From contig NZ_JAQSDA010000028.1 in NCBI RefSeq assembly GCF_029945685.1, positions 248,001-312,000 of the forward strand: a stretch of DNA of 64,000 nucleotides. The letters are read 5' to 3'. Every line of letters begins with the position of its first letter. Positions within the stretch are counted from its first letter, which is position 1. Source of the DNA: Polaromonas sp. GTDB lineage: Bacteria > Pseudomonadota > Gammaproteobacteria > Burkholderiales > Burkholderiaceae_C. Positions 29,112 to 42,401 of this stretch are shown piece by piece. A model generated the notes under the pieces. That model worked only from the letters and a program-made list of their open reading frames with translations. It did no database searches and was not told the origin of the DNA. The position numbers were made by a program, and so were the translations under genes.

Positions 29112-31169
29112 CTAGTCTGCCTCTGGCGGAGGGGGGGTCAGCTTGCCAATGGCCTCGGTGATGACCGCAGCACGGGCGGCGTTGGCCGCAGTCACGGCCC
29201 TGGTTTGCGGCGCCAGGCCGTTTGCACCGCCGGTCAGTAATCCTGTCATCTCAGCGGCCAGACGCGGCTTGCCGATGGGTGCCGCAGCCAGTCCCTTTTG
29301 CACGGCAGCCATGTCCACCTCACTGGGGTACTGGCCGAGCAGTACGTAGTCAAACACGCGCCGGGCAATGGGCGCCGCATGGGCCGCGCCGAAGCCCGCG
29401 TTTTCCACCACCACCGCCAGCGCAATTTTCGGATGGTCTGCCGGCGCAAAAGCCATGTACAGGGCATGGTCCCTCTGGTGCTCTTCGAGTTTGCGGGCGT
29501 CGTATTTGTCCTTCTGGCCGACACCCACCGCCTGGGCTGTGCCGGTCTTGCCGCCGCTGAGGTAGCCGGCACCCGCAAACACCCGGGTCGACGTGCCCTC
29601 CTGCGTGACACCGACCAGTGCCTTGCGGATCACCGCCACGTTTTCCGGCTTGTAGCCCAAGTTCTGCGGAGGTTGCGGGGCAATGGGTTCGATGGCCCGC
29701 GTCATCGGATTTTGCGTGGCGATCACCAACTGCGGTTTATGGCGGACCCCGTTGTTCGCCAGCGTCGCAGTGGCCTGCGCGAGCTGCAGCATGGTGAATG
29801 CGTTGTAGCCCTGGCCGATGCCCAGTGAAATGGTTTCTCCGGGATACCATTTCTGCTGGTCCGCCCGCTTGTAGGTCTTGCGCTTCCACTCCTGGCTGGG
29901 CAGTACGCCGCGCACTTCACCGTTGATGTCGATGCCGGTGATCTGCCCGAAGCCGAGCGGCTTCATGAAGTCATGCATGGCGTCGACACCCAGGTCATTG
30001 GCCAGCGAGTAGTAGTAGACATTGCTCGACTTAACAATGCTCTGGTACATGTCCACCGGGCCCAGCCCGGCGCCATGGCTGCGGAACTGGTGGCCGCCAA
30101 ACATCCAGGAACCGGTGTCGTTGGTGATGCTGCCGGGCTGCCGCTTGCCGGACTCCAGCGCCGCCAGCGCCATGAATGGCTTGTAGGTGGAGCCCGGCGG
30201 GTAGGTTCCGCGCAGTGCCCGGTTCAGCAGCGGCTTGTCGATCGACTCGTTGAGCGCCTGCCAGCTTTCACTGTCGATGCCGTCGACAAACAGGTTGGGA
30301 TCAAACGTCGGTTTGCTGACGAAGGCCAGCACCTCCCCGGTGGTCGGGTCCAGGGCCACCAGCGCACCGCGCCGGTCGCCAAACAGGTCTTCCACCAGCT
30401 TCTGCAGCTTGATGTCGATGGACAGCATCACCGTGTCGCCCGGCACCGCCGCCGTGCTGGCGAGCTTGCGCACCGCGCGGCCACCCGCCGAGGTTTCCAC
30501 CTGCTCGACGCCGGTGTTGCCATGCAACTGGGCTTCAAAGCTCTGCTCAACGCCGAGCTTGCCGATGTAGTCGGTACCCCGGTAATTGCCTTCCTCGTCG
30601 CTCTCCTCGATCCGTTCCTTCTCGGCACGGTTGATGCGCCCGATGTAGCCCACCACGTGGCTGGCCAGCTCGCCGTTCGGGTAGCTGCGAAACAGCCGTG
30701 CCTTGATGTCGACGCCGGGAAAGCGAAAACGCTGGGCCGCAAAACGGGCGACCTCTTCATCCGTCAGCCGCGTGCGGATTGGCAACGACTCGAAATTGCG
30801 GGATTCCTCGCGCAACTTCTTGAAGCGGCGCTTGTCGCGCGGGTGAATCTCCACCAGACGCCCCAGCGCCTCAATGGTTTCCTCCAGATCGGCCACCCTG
30901 GAAGGCGTGATCTCGAGCGTGTACGCCGAATAGTTGGTGGCCAGCACAATTCCGTTGCGGTCAAGGATCAGGCCGCGGTTGGGCACGATGGGAACGACGG
31001 CGGTTCGGTTGCTCTCGGCCTGCTCGTTGAGGTCATCGTGCCGCACCACCTGCAAAAAGACCAGGCGGGCAGCCAGCAGCATGAAAGCGAACAGAATCAC
31101 CAGCCCGGCCACCAGCACCCTCGCACGGAAACGTGAAAGGTCTGCCTCGACGTTTCTGAGTTCAGTCAT
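29112..31169 (-). CDS. mrdA: penicillin-binding protein 2
   Basis: PGSTYKPFMALAALESG (SxxK), SSN, SGGKTGTAQ; downstream of mreBCD. Confidence 0.95.
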   Translation of the reverse strand: MTELRNVEADLSRFRARVLVAGLVILFAFMLLAARLVFLQVVRHDDLNEQAESNRTAVVPIVPNRGLILDRNGIVLATNYSAYTLEITPSRVADLEETIEALGRLVEIHPRDKRRFKKLREESRNFESLPIRTRLTDEEVARFAAQRFRFPGVDIKARLFRSYPNGELASHVVGYIGRINRAEKERIEESDEEGNYRGTDYIGKLGVEQSFEAQLHGNTGVEQVETSAGGRAVRKLASTAAVPGDTVMLSIDIKLQKLVEDLFGDRRGALVALDPTTGEVLAFVSKPTFDPNLFVDGIDSESWQALNESIDKPLLNRALRGTYPPGSTYKPFMALAALESGKRQPGSITNDTGSWMFGGHQFRSHGAGLGPVDMYQSIVKSSNVYYYSLANDLGVDAMHDFMKPLGFGQITGIDINGEVRGVLPSQEWKRKTYKRADQQKWYPGETISLGIGQGYNAFTMLQLAQATATLANNGVRHKPQLVIATQNPMTRAIEPIAPQPPQNLGYKPENVAVIRKALVGVTQEGTSTRVFAGAGYLSGGKTGTAQAVGVGQKDKYDARKLEEHQRDHALYMAFAPADHPKIALAVVVENAGFGAAHAAPIARRVFDYVLLGQYPSEVDMAAVQKGLAAAPIGKPRLAAEMTGLLTGGANGLAPQTRAVTAANAARAAVITEAIGKLTPPPPEAD

Positions 31170-31234
31170 GGCCAGTAGGACTCAGGGCTGGCGGAAAAAG
31201 TGCCCCCATTTGCAAAGCACTCCGTCTGCAATCC

Positions 31235-31425
31235 GCCTCCCCGTTCAAGCGGGGGCCGCGGAACCGGCTTCGCCGGGCCGCAGGCGCAGCGGCCCCCGAG
31301 GGGCTGGAACCTACGGCTCCAAAGCTGCCTGCGCAGCTTTGGACAGGCGACAGAGGCGAAGCGTCCCGCGAGCCGCGGCCTGCAAGGCCTCGGGAGTTAC
31401 AAGCAGTGAACGACCGTGGGGGCTT
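31235..31425 (-). repeat. GC-rich dispersed element, family 3 (extended copy between mreD and mrdA)
   Basis: gggggccgcggaaccggcttcgccgggccgcaggcgcagcggccccc shared with 16010-16112, plus ~120 bp of further inverted repeats. Confidence 0.85.
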
Positions 31426-31943
31426 CACAAGGGCCGGTTCTGATCGGGATCCGGTGCCCGGCGCTGAGGCGCCAGCAGCATCACGCTGATCACCGGCCAC
31501 AGCAGGGACTCGGCCAGCGGCGCCAGCAACAGCAACCAGCCCGGGAAAACACCGCCGCTGATCATGCGGATGATGATTTCCGCGCCGTGCGCCAGGGCGA
31601 ACAGCGGCAGAATCTGCAGCGCCTGGGAGGGCACGGTGAACCACAGCAGCCGGCGGTGGATCATGGTGGCGAAAAAACTCAGGGCCGTGTAGGCCAGCGC
31701 ATGCTGGCCGAGCAGGGCCGACTGGTGCACATCCATGCCCAGCCCGAACATGAAAGCCAGGCCGATCCCCACACGCTGCGGCTGGTGAATATTCCAGAAC
31801 ACCAGCACCAGCGCCAGGAAATCCGGCATCCAGGGCACCCGCCCGAGAGGAAGCATGTCCAGCAACAGGGCCGCTATCAGGCTGGTCCAGATGAACACCG
31901 GGTTGGCGGGCAGCAGCAGTTGCTGACCGGAGGGCATGATCAT
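31425..31943 (-). CDS. mreD: rod shape-determining protein MreD
   Basis: Small multi-TM protein between mreC and mrdA. Confidence 0.92.
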   Translation of the reverse strand: MIMPSGQQLLLPANPVFIWTSLIAALLLDMLPLGRVPWMPDFLALVLVFWNIHQPQRVGIGLAFMFGLGMDVHQSALLGQHALAYTALSFFATMIHRRLLWFTVPSQALQILPLFALAHGAEIIIRMISGGVFPGWLLLLAPLAESLLWPVISVMLLAPQRRAPDPDQNRPL

Positions 31944-32860
31944 TTGCCGGCTCCTTTTCTGGCGGGTACGGGCGCGGGTTCTGTGGCGGCAAAAGGCAGT
32001 GTTTCCCCCGACACGGGCTTGACCACCATCACATGGAAAGCGGCATTGACCTGGGCCAGCGGAGTACAGGAGATCCGGGCAAACGCCGATTCGGCACGGC
32101 GCTCTATCCGGTCGATTCTGGCCACCGGCAGCCCCGGGGGATAAACACCGTCGACTCCGCTGGTCGTCAACAGATCGCCCTGCTGCACATCGGAATTGCT
32201 GCCCATGAATCGCAGCTCCAGCCCGCCGCCATGGCTGGTCGGCTCGCCGAAGGCCACGCTGCGCGCGCCGGTCCGGGTGTTGAGCACGGGAATGGCCAGG
32301 TCGCGGTCAATCACCAGAGTGACCTCGCTGACCAGTGGATGGACGCGGGTCACCTGGCCCAGCACACCAGACTCGTCCAACACCGGCGAACCGAGGGCCA
32401 CGCCCTGGAGCATGCCCTTGTCGATGATGACCTTGCGGGTGTAGGGGTCGGGTGCGTCGTAAAGCACCTGCGCAGCCTGACCGGTGAGGGCCGCCTGTTC
32501 GCGCAGATCGAGCAACTTTCGCAGGCGCGAGTTTTCGAGGGCCAGCTGCTCGACCTGGCTGGCGCGCAGCGACTGCGTCGCCAGTTTCTGGCGGGCCGCC
32601 TCCTCGCTGGCACGGGCCTGGCTCAGGGCAGTGAAATAACCGCCGCCGTACTGCGCCGCCCGAACCGGTTGCAGGGCCAGCCACTGCACAGGGTAAAGCA
32701 CCGTCGCCACCGCCGCGCGGACAGGCTGGGTGATCTTGAAACGCAGGTCGGCCACCATCAGGAACAGGGCCAATGCGCTGAAAAACATCAGCTTGGACAA
32801 GGCCGAAGGCCCCTGTTTGAAAAACGGGGGCGGCGTGCGGTCCAGGGTTCCTAAAGGCAT
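31940..32860 (-). CDS. mreC: rod shape-determining protein MreC
   Basis: N-terminal TM, coiled coil, MGSNSDVQQGDLLTTSGVDGVYPPGLPVARI. Confidence 0.95.
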   Translation of the reverse strand: MPLGTLDRTPPPFFKQGPSALSKLMFFSALALFLMVADLRFKITQPVRAAVATVLYPVQWLALQPVRAAQYGGGYFTALSQARASEEAARQKLATQSLRASQVEQLALENSRLRKLLDLREQAALTGQAAQVLYDAPDPYTRKVIIDKGMLQGVALGSPVLDESGVLGQVTRVHPLVSEVTLVIDRDLAIPVLNTRTGARSVAFGEPTSHGGGLELRFMGSNSDVQQGDLLTTSGVDGVYPPGLPVARIDRIERRAESAFARISCTPLAQVNAAFHVMVVKPVSGETLPFAATEPAPVPARKGAGK

Positions 32861-32938
32861 GGCAGGCTGTCAAACGGGCCACAGGGCCGGACCTGGCGCA
32901 AAGCAGTGCAGGCCGTCACGCGCACCCGGCGCCCTGAC

Positions 32939-34054
<1,116 letters not shown>

Positions 34055-34242
34055 TCAAAAAGAGTCGATGGAAAGGAAAATGGGACAACACCTTGATTCC
34101 AGAGCGTAAACCGCGCCTAAAGCGTGCATCCGCCCCTGATTTCTCATCAAAGGCGGGATAATAACGCATCCCCTGTAAATCACCGGGCGGCACCCTGCCC
34201 ATTATTTCATCTTTACACCTGGTTTTAGCCCCTGTTTTACCC

Positions 34243-34542
34243 ATGGCATTGACATCCCAAGACATCGCACGTGTCGCCAATTTGGCGAGGCTGGAGTTGC
34301 GCCCCGACGAAACCGAGCACACGCTCAGGCAACTCAACGGCTTTTTTGCCCTCGTCGAACAGATGGACGCCGTCAACACGGAAGGCGTGGAACCGCTGGC
34401 TCATCCTGCCGCGGTGCTGGGTCAGGTGGCCCTCAGACTGCGCGACGACGTGGTAACTGAAACCAACCAGCGCGAGGAAAGCCAGAAAAGCGCACCGGCG
34501 GTCGAACGCGGACTGTTTTTGGTCCCCAAAGTGATTGAGTAA
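34243..34542 (+). CDS. gatC: Asp-tRNA(Asn)/Glu-tRNA(Gln) amidotransferase subunit C
   Basis: [23 protein letters not shown]; upstream of gatA. Confidence 0.95.
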   Translation: MALTSQDIARVANLARLELRPDETEHTLRQLNGFFALVEQMDAVNTEGVEPLAHPAAVLGQVALRLRDDVVTETNQREESQKSAPAVERGLFLVPKVIE

Positions 34543-34545
34543 GCG

Positions 34546-36048
34546 ATGAGCACCGATCTGCATGACCTCAGCGTCGCCCAACTCGCGGCCAAGCTCGCAG
34601 CGCGCGAGGTGTCCAGCCTCGAGTTGACGCAACACTTCCTGGCCCGCGTCGACAACCATGCCGGCCTGGGCGCTTTCCTTGCCACCGACCGCGAGGTGTC
34701 GCTGGCCCAGGCCCGGGCGGCCGATGCCCGCCTGGCCACCGGCGAACGCACCCCGCTGCTGGGCGTGCCGCTGGCGCACAAGGATATTTTTGTCACGCGC
34801 GACTTCCCGACCACGGCCGGCTCGAAGATGCTGGAAAACTACCGCAGCCCGTTTGACGCCACTGTGGTGGCCCGACTCGGCGTACACGGCGGCGCCGGCA
34901 TGGTGACCCTGGGCAAGCTCAACTGCGATGAGTTCGCCATGGGTTCGGGCAACGACAACAGCGCCTACCAACCCGTGCAGAACCCCTGGGACATCACCCG
35001 CGTGCCGGGCGGCTCCTCGGGCGGTTCGGCAGCGGCCGTGGCCGCACGGCTGGTGCCGGCAGCCACCGGCACCGACACCGGCGGCTCGATCCGCCAACCG
35101 GCCGCCCTGACCGGCATCACCGGCATCAAGCCGACCTACGGCCGCTGCTCGCGTTACGGCATGGTGGCGTTTGCCTCCAGCCTGGACCAGGCCGGCCCGA
35201 TGGCGCGAAGCGCGCTGGACTGCGCCTTGCTGTTGTCGAGCATGGCCGGGCCCGACCCGGACCGGGATTCCACCTCACTGGACCTGCCGGCGCTGGATTA
35301 CGCTACTGATTTGATAGCTACCGGCGCTCAAGGAACAGGCGTTACACCGCTAAAAGGCTTGAAAATCGGGCTGCCCACGCAGTTTTTCGGCGCCGGCTGC
35401 TCGGCCGACGTGCTCAAAGCCGTGCGCGGCGCGCTGGCCGAGTTCGAGAAGCTGGGCGCGACGCTGGTGGACGTGAGCCTGCCGCTGACCGAGCTGTCGA
35501 TCCCGGTGTATTACGTGATCGCCCCGGCCGAGGCCAGCAGCAACCTGAGCCGTTTCGACGGCGTGAGATATGGACACAGAGCGGCCACCTATAGCGACCT
35601 GACCGACATGTACAAGAAGTCGCGCTCCGAAGGTTTTGGCGACGAGGTGACGCGCCGCATCATGATCGGCACCTATGTGCTGTCGCACGGTTATTACGAT
35701 GCCTATTACCTGAAGGCGCAAAAAATCCGCCGCCTGATCGCCGAAGATTTCCAGAAGGCCTTTGCGCAGTGCGACATCATCGCCGGCCCGGTGTCACCCA
35801 CAGTCGCCTGGAAGATCGGCGAAAAGGGAGACGATCCGGTCGCCAACTACCTGGCCGACATCTACACGCTGTCGTCCAGCCTGGCGGGCCTGCCCGGCAT
35901 GAGTGTGCCGGCCGGTTCTGGCGAGGGCGGCATGCCGGTCGGCCTGCAGCTGATCGGCAACTATTTCAAGGAAGCACAGTTGCTGGGTGCGGCGCACCAG
36001 TTCCAGCTGGCGACCGACTGGCACCTGCGCCAGCCCACAGGCATTTGA
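34546..36048 (+). CDS. gatA: Asp-tRNA(Asn)/Glu-tRNA(Gln) amidotransferase subunit A
   Basis: Amidase signature [32 protein letters not shown]. Confidence 0.97.
   Translation: MSTDLHDLSVAQLAAKLAAREVSSLELTQHFLARVDNHAGLGAFLATDREVSLAQARAADARLATGERTPLLGVPLAHKDIFVTRDFPTTAGSKMLENYRSPFDATVVARLGVHGGAGMVTLGKLNCDEFAMGSGNDNSAYQPVQNPWDITRVPGGSSGGSAAAVAARLVPAATGTDTGGSIRQPAALTGITGIKPTYGRCSRYGMVAFASSLDQAGPMARSALDCALLLSSMAGPDPDRDSTSLDLPALDYATDLIATGAQGTGVTPLKGLKIGLPTQFFGAGCSADVLKAVRGALAEFEKLGATLVDVSLPLTELSIPVYYVIAPAEASSNLSRFDGVRYGHRAATYSDLTDMYKKSRSEGFGDEVTRRIMIGTYVLSHGYYDAYYLKAQKIRRLIAEDFQKAFAQCDIIAGPVSPTVAWKIGEKGDDPVANYLADIYTLSSSLAGLPGMSVPAGSGEGGMPVGLQLIGNYFKEAQLLGAAHQFQLATDWHLRQPTGI
35299..35366 (+). repeat. 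~60 bp dispersed element, family 1 (copy 8; inside gatA)
   Basis: tacgctactgatttgatagctaccggcgctcaaggaacaggcgttacaccgctaaaaggcttgaaaat. Confidence 0.65.
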
Positions 36049-36060
36049 GTGAATCTGAAA

Positions 36061-37560
<1,500 letters not shown>

Positions 37561-37583
37561 AGTTTGGCTGGAATGGCGGCAGA

Positions 37584-37640
37584 TTGCTACCAAAAAGGTA
37601 GCGTCTTCCGCAATACCAGCAAAGGCTGATGGCCTTTTTT
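37584..37640 (+). repeat. ~60 bp dispersed element, family 1 (copy 9)
   Basis: ttgctaccaaaaaggtagcgtcttccgcaataccagcaaaggctgatggcctttttt; fills gap between convergent genes. Confidence 0.7.
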
Positions 37641-37649
37641 CTTGAAGGT

Positions 37650-38327
37650 CTACTTTCTGGCGGTGGGCGCTGCCGCAGCGGCGGGCGTCGCACCGCCCAT
37701 CGCCCACAGCTGGTTGAGCTTGACCAGTTCTTCGTCGAAACGCATATTGACGCGTTTTTTCTCCGCCTCCTGGTCGGCGATAAAACGCTTCTGCACCGCC
37801 ACGCTGCTGTCGTTCTCCTCCAGCCGGCGCTTGAGCGAGGCCGGGGCCTTGGCCGCATCGGATTTGTAGAACTCGAAATCGGCATCAATCGCCTTGCGCT
37901 GGCCGGCCAGTTCGGTCGTGCGCTTGCTCGCGGCCTTGATGACTTCGTCGATCTGCTCCAGCGCCTCGGCGCGCTCCTTGTCATGTACGGTCCGGCTCGG
38001 GTAACGCAGCAGCAGCGCCCGGTCGCGACGCTTTTCCTCTGCCTCGCGGGCGCGCACTTCGGCGGCCACCCTGTCTTTCTGCTCCTGCGCGGCCTTTTCC
38101 TGCGCCGTCAGCGAGGGACCGACCACACGTTTGACGGTGCCCGAAGGATTGATTTGCCGCTGCGGGCGGTCAATACATTCGGCAATCGGACGGTCCGCGG
38201 TGATCTTGCGGCCCGCAGCATCGACACAGCTGTAGATGCCCTGGGTCTGGGCGATGCTGCTCACGCCTGCGGCCAGTGCGGTCCAGACCACAGCCGCCAT
38301 CATCTGAACACGCATTTGCATCGCCAA
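37650..38327 (-). CDS. DUF4124-type secreted protein
   Basis: Signal peptide then IYSCVDAAGRKITADRPIAECIDR and coiled-coil region. Confidence 0.8.
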   Translation of the reverse strand: MAMQMRVQMMAAVVWTALAAGVSSIAQTQGIYSCVDAAGRKITADRPIAECIDRPQRQINPSGTVKRVVGPSLTAQEKAAQEQKDRVAAEVRAREAEEKRRDRALLLRYPSRTVHDKERAEALEQIDEVIKAASKRTTELAGQRKAIDADFEFYKSDAAKAPASLKRRLEENDSSVAVQKRFIADQEAEKKRVNMRFDEELVKLNQLWAMGGATPAAAAAPTARK

Positions 38328-38332
38328 GGTCC

Positions 38333-39097
38333 TTAATCCACGCCGTAGCGCTGTCGGTAAGCCAGCACATGCTGGTAATGGGTCTGAAGCGATTCGCCGG
38401 TGGCAAGTTCCGCACCCTCTTGCGGCGCGCGACTCGCCTCAGACAGATACTGCAGCAAGTCGGTCAAACGGGCAATCGCGAAAACGTGAAGCCCCAGCTG
38501 GTTCGTAACATATTGCACAGCGCTGTAGTTGACGTCCTGGCCGTTTTCCGTGGCCTTTTCCTGCCGGTCCAGCGCGATCGCCACCGCATGGGGGGTGGCC
38601 CCGGCCGCCCGGATGATGGCGATCGATTCGCGCGTGGCGGTGCCGGCGGAAATCACGTCATCGATGATCAACACCCGCCCCCGGACCGGCGCGCCGACGA
38701 GTGTGCCGCCTTCGCCGTGGTCCTTGGCTTCCTTGCGGTTGTAGGCAAAGGGTACGTTGCGGCCCAGGCGGGCGAGTTCCACGGCCACCGCCGCCGCCAG
38801 CGGAATACCCTTGTAGGCCGGGCCAAAAATCATGTCGAACTGCAGGCCGCGCGTTTTCTCCTCGAGCAGCAGGCCGCGCGCATAAAATTGCGCCAGCCGG
38901 CCGAGTTTGGCGCCGTCGTCAAACAGCCCCGCATTGAAAAAGTAGGGGCTCAGGCGCCCGGCCTTGGTCTTGAACTCGCCAAAACGCAGCACGCCCGACT
39001 CGATGGCAAACTGCACGAATTCCTGCGCAAGCCCGCCCTCTTCGGCGCTTGGGCGGCTGTCCTGTTGCTGCGCTGGCGTACCCTTTTTGATGCTCAT
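38333..39097 (-). CDS. pyrE: orotate phosphoribosyltransferase
   Basis: PRPP loop [33 protein letters not shown]; start codon approximate. Confidence 0.94.
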   Translation of the reverse strand: MSIKKGTPAQQQDSRPSAEEGGLAQEFVQFAIESGVLRFGEFKTKAGRLSPYFFNAGLFDDGAKLGRLAQFYARGLLLEEKTRGLQFDMIFGPAYKGIPLAAAVAVELARLGRNVPFAYNRKEAKDHGEGGTLVGAPVRGRVLIIDDVISAGTATRESIAIIRAAGATPHAVAIALDRQEKATENGQDVNYSAVQYVTNQLGLHVFAIARLTDLLQYLSEASRAPQEGAELATGESLQTHYQHVLAYRQRYGVD

Positions 39098-39107
39098 TGG
39101 AAGTCCC

Positions 39108-39986
39108 ATGTTTAAATTAACCAGCCTGAACCTCAACGGCATCCGTTCCGCCGCCACCAAGGGCATGCCCGAATGGGTGGCTCAAACCCAGCCGGATTGT
39201 ATTTGCATGCAGGAGCTCAAGGCCCAGGCGGCCGACGTGGCCGGCCGTTTCGAAGACATCGCCGGGCTCAAGGGCCACTTTCATTTCGCCGAGAAAAAGG
39301 GTTACTCCGGCGTCGCCATCTACACCCGCCATGAACCCAGCGACGTGATCACCGGTTACGGTTCGACCGAATTCGACGCCGAAGGCCGTTATGTGGAACT
39401 GCGTTTTGACAGGCCCGGCCGCAAACAGGCGCCCAAGCTGTCCATCATCAGTTGCTACTTTCCGAGCGGCTCCTCCGGCGAGGAGCGGCAGGCAGCCAAG
39501 TTCCGCTTCCTGGCCGAGTTTTACCCCTACCTGGCCAAGCTCAAGGAAACACGCGACTTCGTGCTGTGCGGCGACATCAACATCGCGCACCAGGAGATTG
39601 ACCTGAAAAACTTCAAGGGCAACAAAAAGAACAGCGGCTTTCTGCCGGAAGAACGCGCCTGGATGAGCGAACTGCTGCGCGACGCGGAAGCGGCAGAAGA
39701 TGCACTCGAGGAACTCACGGAAGGCACCGGCCAGCCCGCCGTGAAAGCCACACGCGGCGGCGGCATGGTCGATGTTTACCGCAAGCTGCAGCCAACGGCC
39801 ACCGACGAGGCCTACACCTGGTGGAGCAACCGCGGCCAGGCCTACGCAAAAAACGTGGGCTGGCGGCTCGACTATCACCTGGCCACGCCGGCCGTGGCGG
39901 CCCTGGCCCAAAGTGAAACGATTTACAAAACCCAGCGGTTTTCCGATCACGCGCCGATCACGGTGGACTACGACTTCCAGATTTGA
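39108..39986 (+). CDS. xth: exodeoxyribonuclease III
   Basis: [61 protein letters not shown]. Confidence 0.94.
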   Translation: MFKLTSLNLNGIRSAATKGMPEWVAQTQPDCICMQELKAQAADVAGRFEDIAGLKGHFHFAEKKGYSGVAIYTRHEPSDVITGYGSTEFDAEGRYVELRFDRPGRKQAPKLSIISCYFPSGSSGEERQAAKFRFLAEFYPYLAKLKETRDFVLCGDINIAHQEIDLKNFKGNKKNSGFLPEERAWMSELLRDAEAAEDALEELTEGTGQPAVKATRGGGMVDVYRKLQPTATDEAYTWWSNRGQAYAKNVGWRLDYHLATPAVAALAQSETIYKTQRFSDHAPITVDYDFQI

Positions 39987-40361
39987 GCCGGTGAGTTGGG
40001 CGGCTTGCGACCCGGAACAATCCTTCACTCCCGCCGGACGGCTCGCCCAGACCTGTCGTCCACTGCAATGCTCGGTGCGCGCCAACGTTTAAGCGCAGGC
40101 GGCGACACGGTCAGGGCTCGTGGGTTACGGATGGACAAACGTCTGGCGTCGCTCCAGAATGATTGATGCTGAATTTGTACCCTCAGGAGGTTCAAAGGCT
40201 TCTCGACTTGCGTCCGGAGGTGACATGCGTGGAGGCCCCGCTCTTGTTGCTTCCATTCAGCGGTCTGTACTTGTTCGCGCTACCGTATGTCAGCATGCGA
40301 CGCAGCAAGGTAGAAAAGCGACACAACGCAGGGCCGGTCACCTGAAGAAAAGTCCCTTGAA

Positions 40362-40520
40362 ATGCCGCCACAAGATGAGCCGGGCAAGCGCCTTGCTTTG
40401 CAATCAGTGCGAGCATTGGATGCACTTTCCTCCAGCTGTCAAGGCGCATTGGTTGTGGTCTCCCATGACAAGGTACCCATACGCAGACTACGCCTTACGG
40501 GGCACCCGCCCGTCACAAGT
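40362..40520 (+). pseudogene. remnant of ABC-F type ATPase C-terminal part
   Basis: Translation PPQDEPGKRLALQSVRALDALSSSCQGALVVVSHDKVPIRRLRLTGH matches the LLLLDEPTNHLD-xxSVxALExAL-GALLVVSHD pattern with decay. Confidence 0.7.
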
Positions 40521-40667
40521 GACGTTGGCAACTGGATGACCAGTGTCAGCTCCCACACGATCGCATGCACCCCGACGGCACGCCACCAGCCGGTTGCTCG
40601 CGGCGGCCGTCACGACGTTCATTTCAAATTGCTTTCATGGCGGTTCGTCCGTTGGACAAGGGCACGG

Positions 40668-41399
40668 TCAAGCTGTCAATTCAGCTTCGGCCTGCGCTGT
40701 ACGGGGCGCGCCTTGGGCCGAGCCGTTGGCATAAGCCAGCAGTTCGTGCGTCCACAAGGCAAACCACTCAAACACCAGGTCCACGCGCTGCAACGCGTCC
40801 TGCTGCTGAATGGCGTCCAGAGTGATCTGGGCCAGCTCGGCGTGGTCGTTGTTCATGGCGTGGCCCGATTCCAGATTGAAGTGGAATTCACCGCAATAGC
40901 GCAGCTCCACGCCCGTTTCCCGCTGGTATTGCGCAGCGATCTTCGAGGTCAGCGCAAACAGGATATTGCCGGTTTCCTCAATGGCTTCAATGATGGCCAG
41001 CCGGACCACGGGCTCGGCCCCCCAGACCAGGTGCGCCAGCCGATGGGCCAGCAGACGGTTCTGAATGGTTGCATCGCTATACAGGAAGCGCAGGGTGTCG
41101 CCAGGCGTCTGCTTTGTGTCGTCATGCCCCAGCTTGGTGTAGTCTTCCAGGTACCAGGGCCAATGGTGGTCATCTTCATAAGTGTGCGCATTGATCATCT
41201 TGAGCCACGGGTCATCAGTGGGCTCGCTGCGCAGCACCAGGCGGTTCAAGTCTCCAAAGCTCATGATGAAAGACGCCATGCATGGGAAGAAGGCCAGGCG
41301 TTCGCGCGTGGACAGTTCGTCGTCGCGCAAGAAATCGAAAAACGGCAGTTTTTCGTAGGTGCGCTTGAGCTGGAAAATGTGTTTGAGTACTGGTTTCAT
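40668..41399 (-). CDS. putative heme-oxygenase-fold / iron-containing redox enzyme-like protein
   Basis: All-helical 243 aa ORF with acidic/His clusters INAHTYEDDHHWPWYLEDY, EAIEETGNILFAL, YCGEFHFNLESGHAMNNDH. Confidence 0.62.
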   Translation of the reverse strand: MKPVLKHIFQLKRTYEKLPFFDFLRDDELSTRERLAFFPCMASFIMSFGDLNRLVLRSEPTDDPWLKMINAHTYEDDHHWPWYLEDYTKLGHDDTKQTPGDTLRFLYSDATIQNRLLAHRLAHLVWGAEPVVRLAIIEAIEETGNILFALTSKIAAQYQRETGVELRYCGEFHFNLESGHAMNNDHAELAQITLDAIQQQDALQRVDLVFEWFALWTHELLAYANGSAQGAPRTAQAEAELTA

Positions 41400-42034
41400 G
41401 AAGTGATGGAAAAAGTGAAGTGAAGAGTGAAGGGGTCTTGATGGTCATCAGCCATGGATTGAGAAAGAAAATGCCGGATTTCCCGCGCGGTGGCGCGGTT
41501 GCGCCAGGGTCTGACACCCGAACGCAGCGGCACAGCACGGACGGCGGGCCTGCTGCGAGGCATGGGCAGGTGCGCTGGGGGCATCTACCACTGGGACAAA
41601 GTGATTCATGGACATGACCACTGCAACAAGACACAAAGAAAATATTTTTTCATGAGTAGGCAAAGGTAGATTGAAAAATTCGGCAAGAACGAGTGGATCG
41701 ACGACACTTTGAGTTCAGCAAGATGGAAGAGTGTCTCCAGCATCTAACGCCAATTCCTGCTCACAGAGGTTGTAAGCAGGCAGCCCAAAATTTAGTCGTC
41801 GGCGACAGATACGCCAACGTGAAATTAGTCATACCCGACTTTTTCCGCCACACCGGTCCACCATGCCGGACCCGCAGCCACCCATACCGAAGTTCTTCCG
41901 CGCCCGGCCAGAAGGTCACGTCTGCGGTATCTCGGAATCATTCACTCCCCCGATGGCGGGGTGGCCGCATTGCGCCGTCACGTCGCTCCCGGATTTTGTG
42001 CAGAGCGCCCTTGCGGGCATCGTCATCACTCAAG

Positions 42035-42401
42035 ACTGTCTACGGCATCTTCCCTAAACTCCTGGAACGGTCCTCTCAGGACGCAACGACGGTGTCCGGT
42101 GGAGAGCAGCAGATGTGCGCCATCGATCGTGGCCTGATGGCCGCCCCGCAACTGCTGATGATCGACGCGCTTTCACTGGGCCCGTCCCCCCCTCACGGTC
42201 CGCGAAATCGCGGGGGCGTTACACCGCGTCAATGAACTCGGCATTTCGATCCTCCTGGTGGAGCAGGATGTCGGCACCGCGCTGTCTTTGTCATCACGCA
42301 CCTACGTCATGGATGAGGGCCAGATCGTTCACTCAGGCGCATCGTCTTCCCTGGCGACCGACCCAGCCGTTCGTGCTGCCTACATGGGCGGCGTCTGGTA
42401 G
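42035..42401 (+). pseudogene. livF: frameshifted remnant of branched-chain amino acid ABC transporter ATPase (LivF-like)
   Basis: VYGIFPKLLER..TVSGGEQQMCAIDRGLMAAPQLLMID in one frame, then ALHRVNELGISILLVEQDVGTALSLSSRTYVMDEGQIVHSGASSSLATDPAVRAAYMGGVW* in another. Confidence 0.88.

Noticed and set aside
40120-40539. Short ORFs between xth and the diiron-like gene
   Set aside because: No coherent protein beyond the ABC-F remnant; odd composition consistent with decayed sequence.
41448-41663. 71 aa ORF (MPTHEKIFSLCLVAVV...) upstream of the heme-oxygenase-like gene, considered as a peptide substrate/precursor
   Set aside because: Needs a TTG start, has no convincing RBS, and an overlapping ATG gives only a 15-codon ORF; insufficient support.
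41690-42030. Possible insertion-sequence remnant upstream of the LivF fragment
   Set aside because: Some stretches look transposon-like but I could not identify a transposase motif or terminal inverted repeats by eye.
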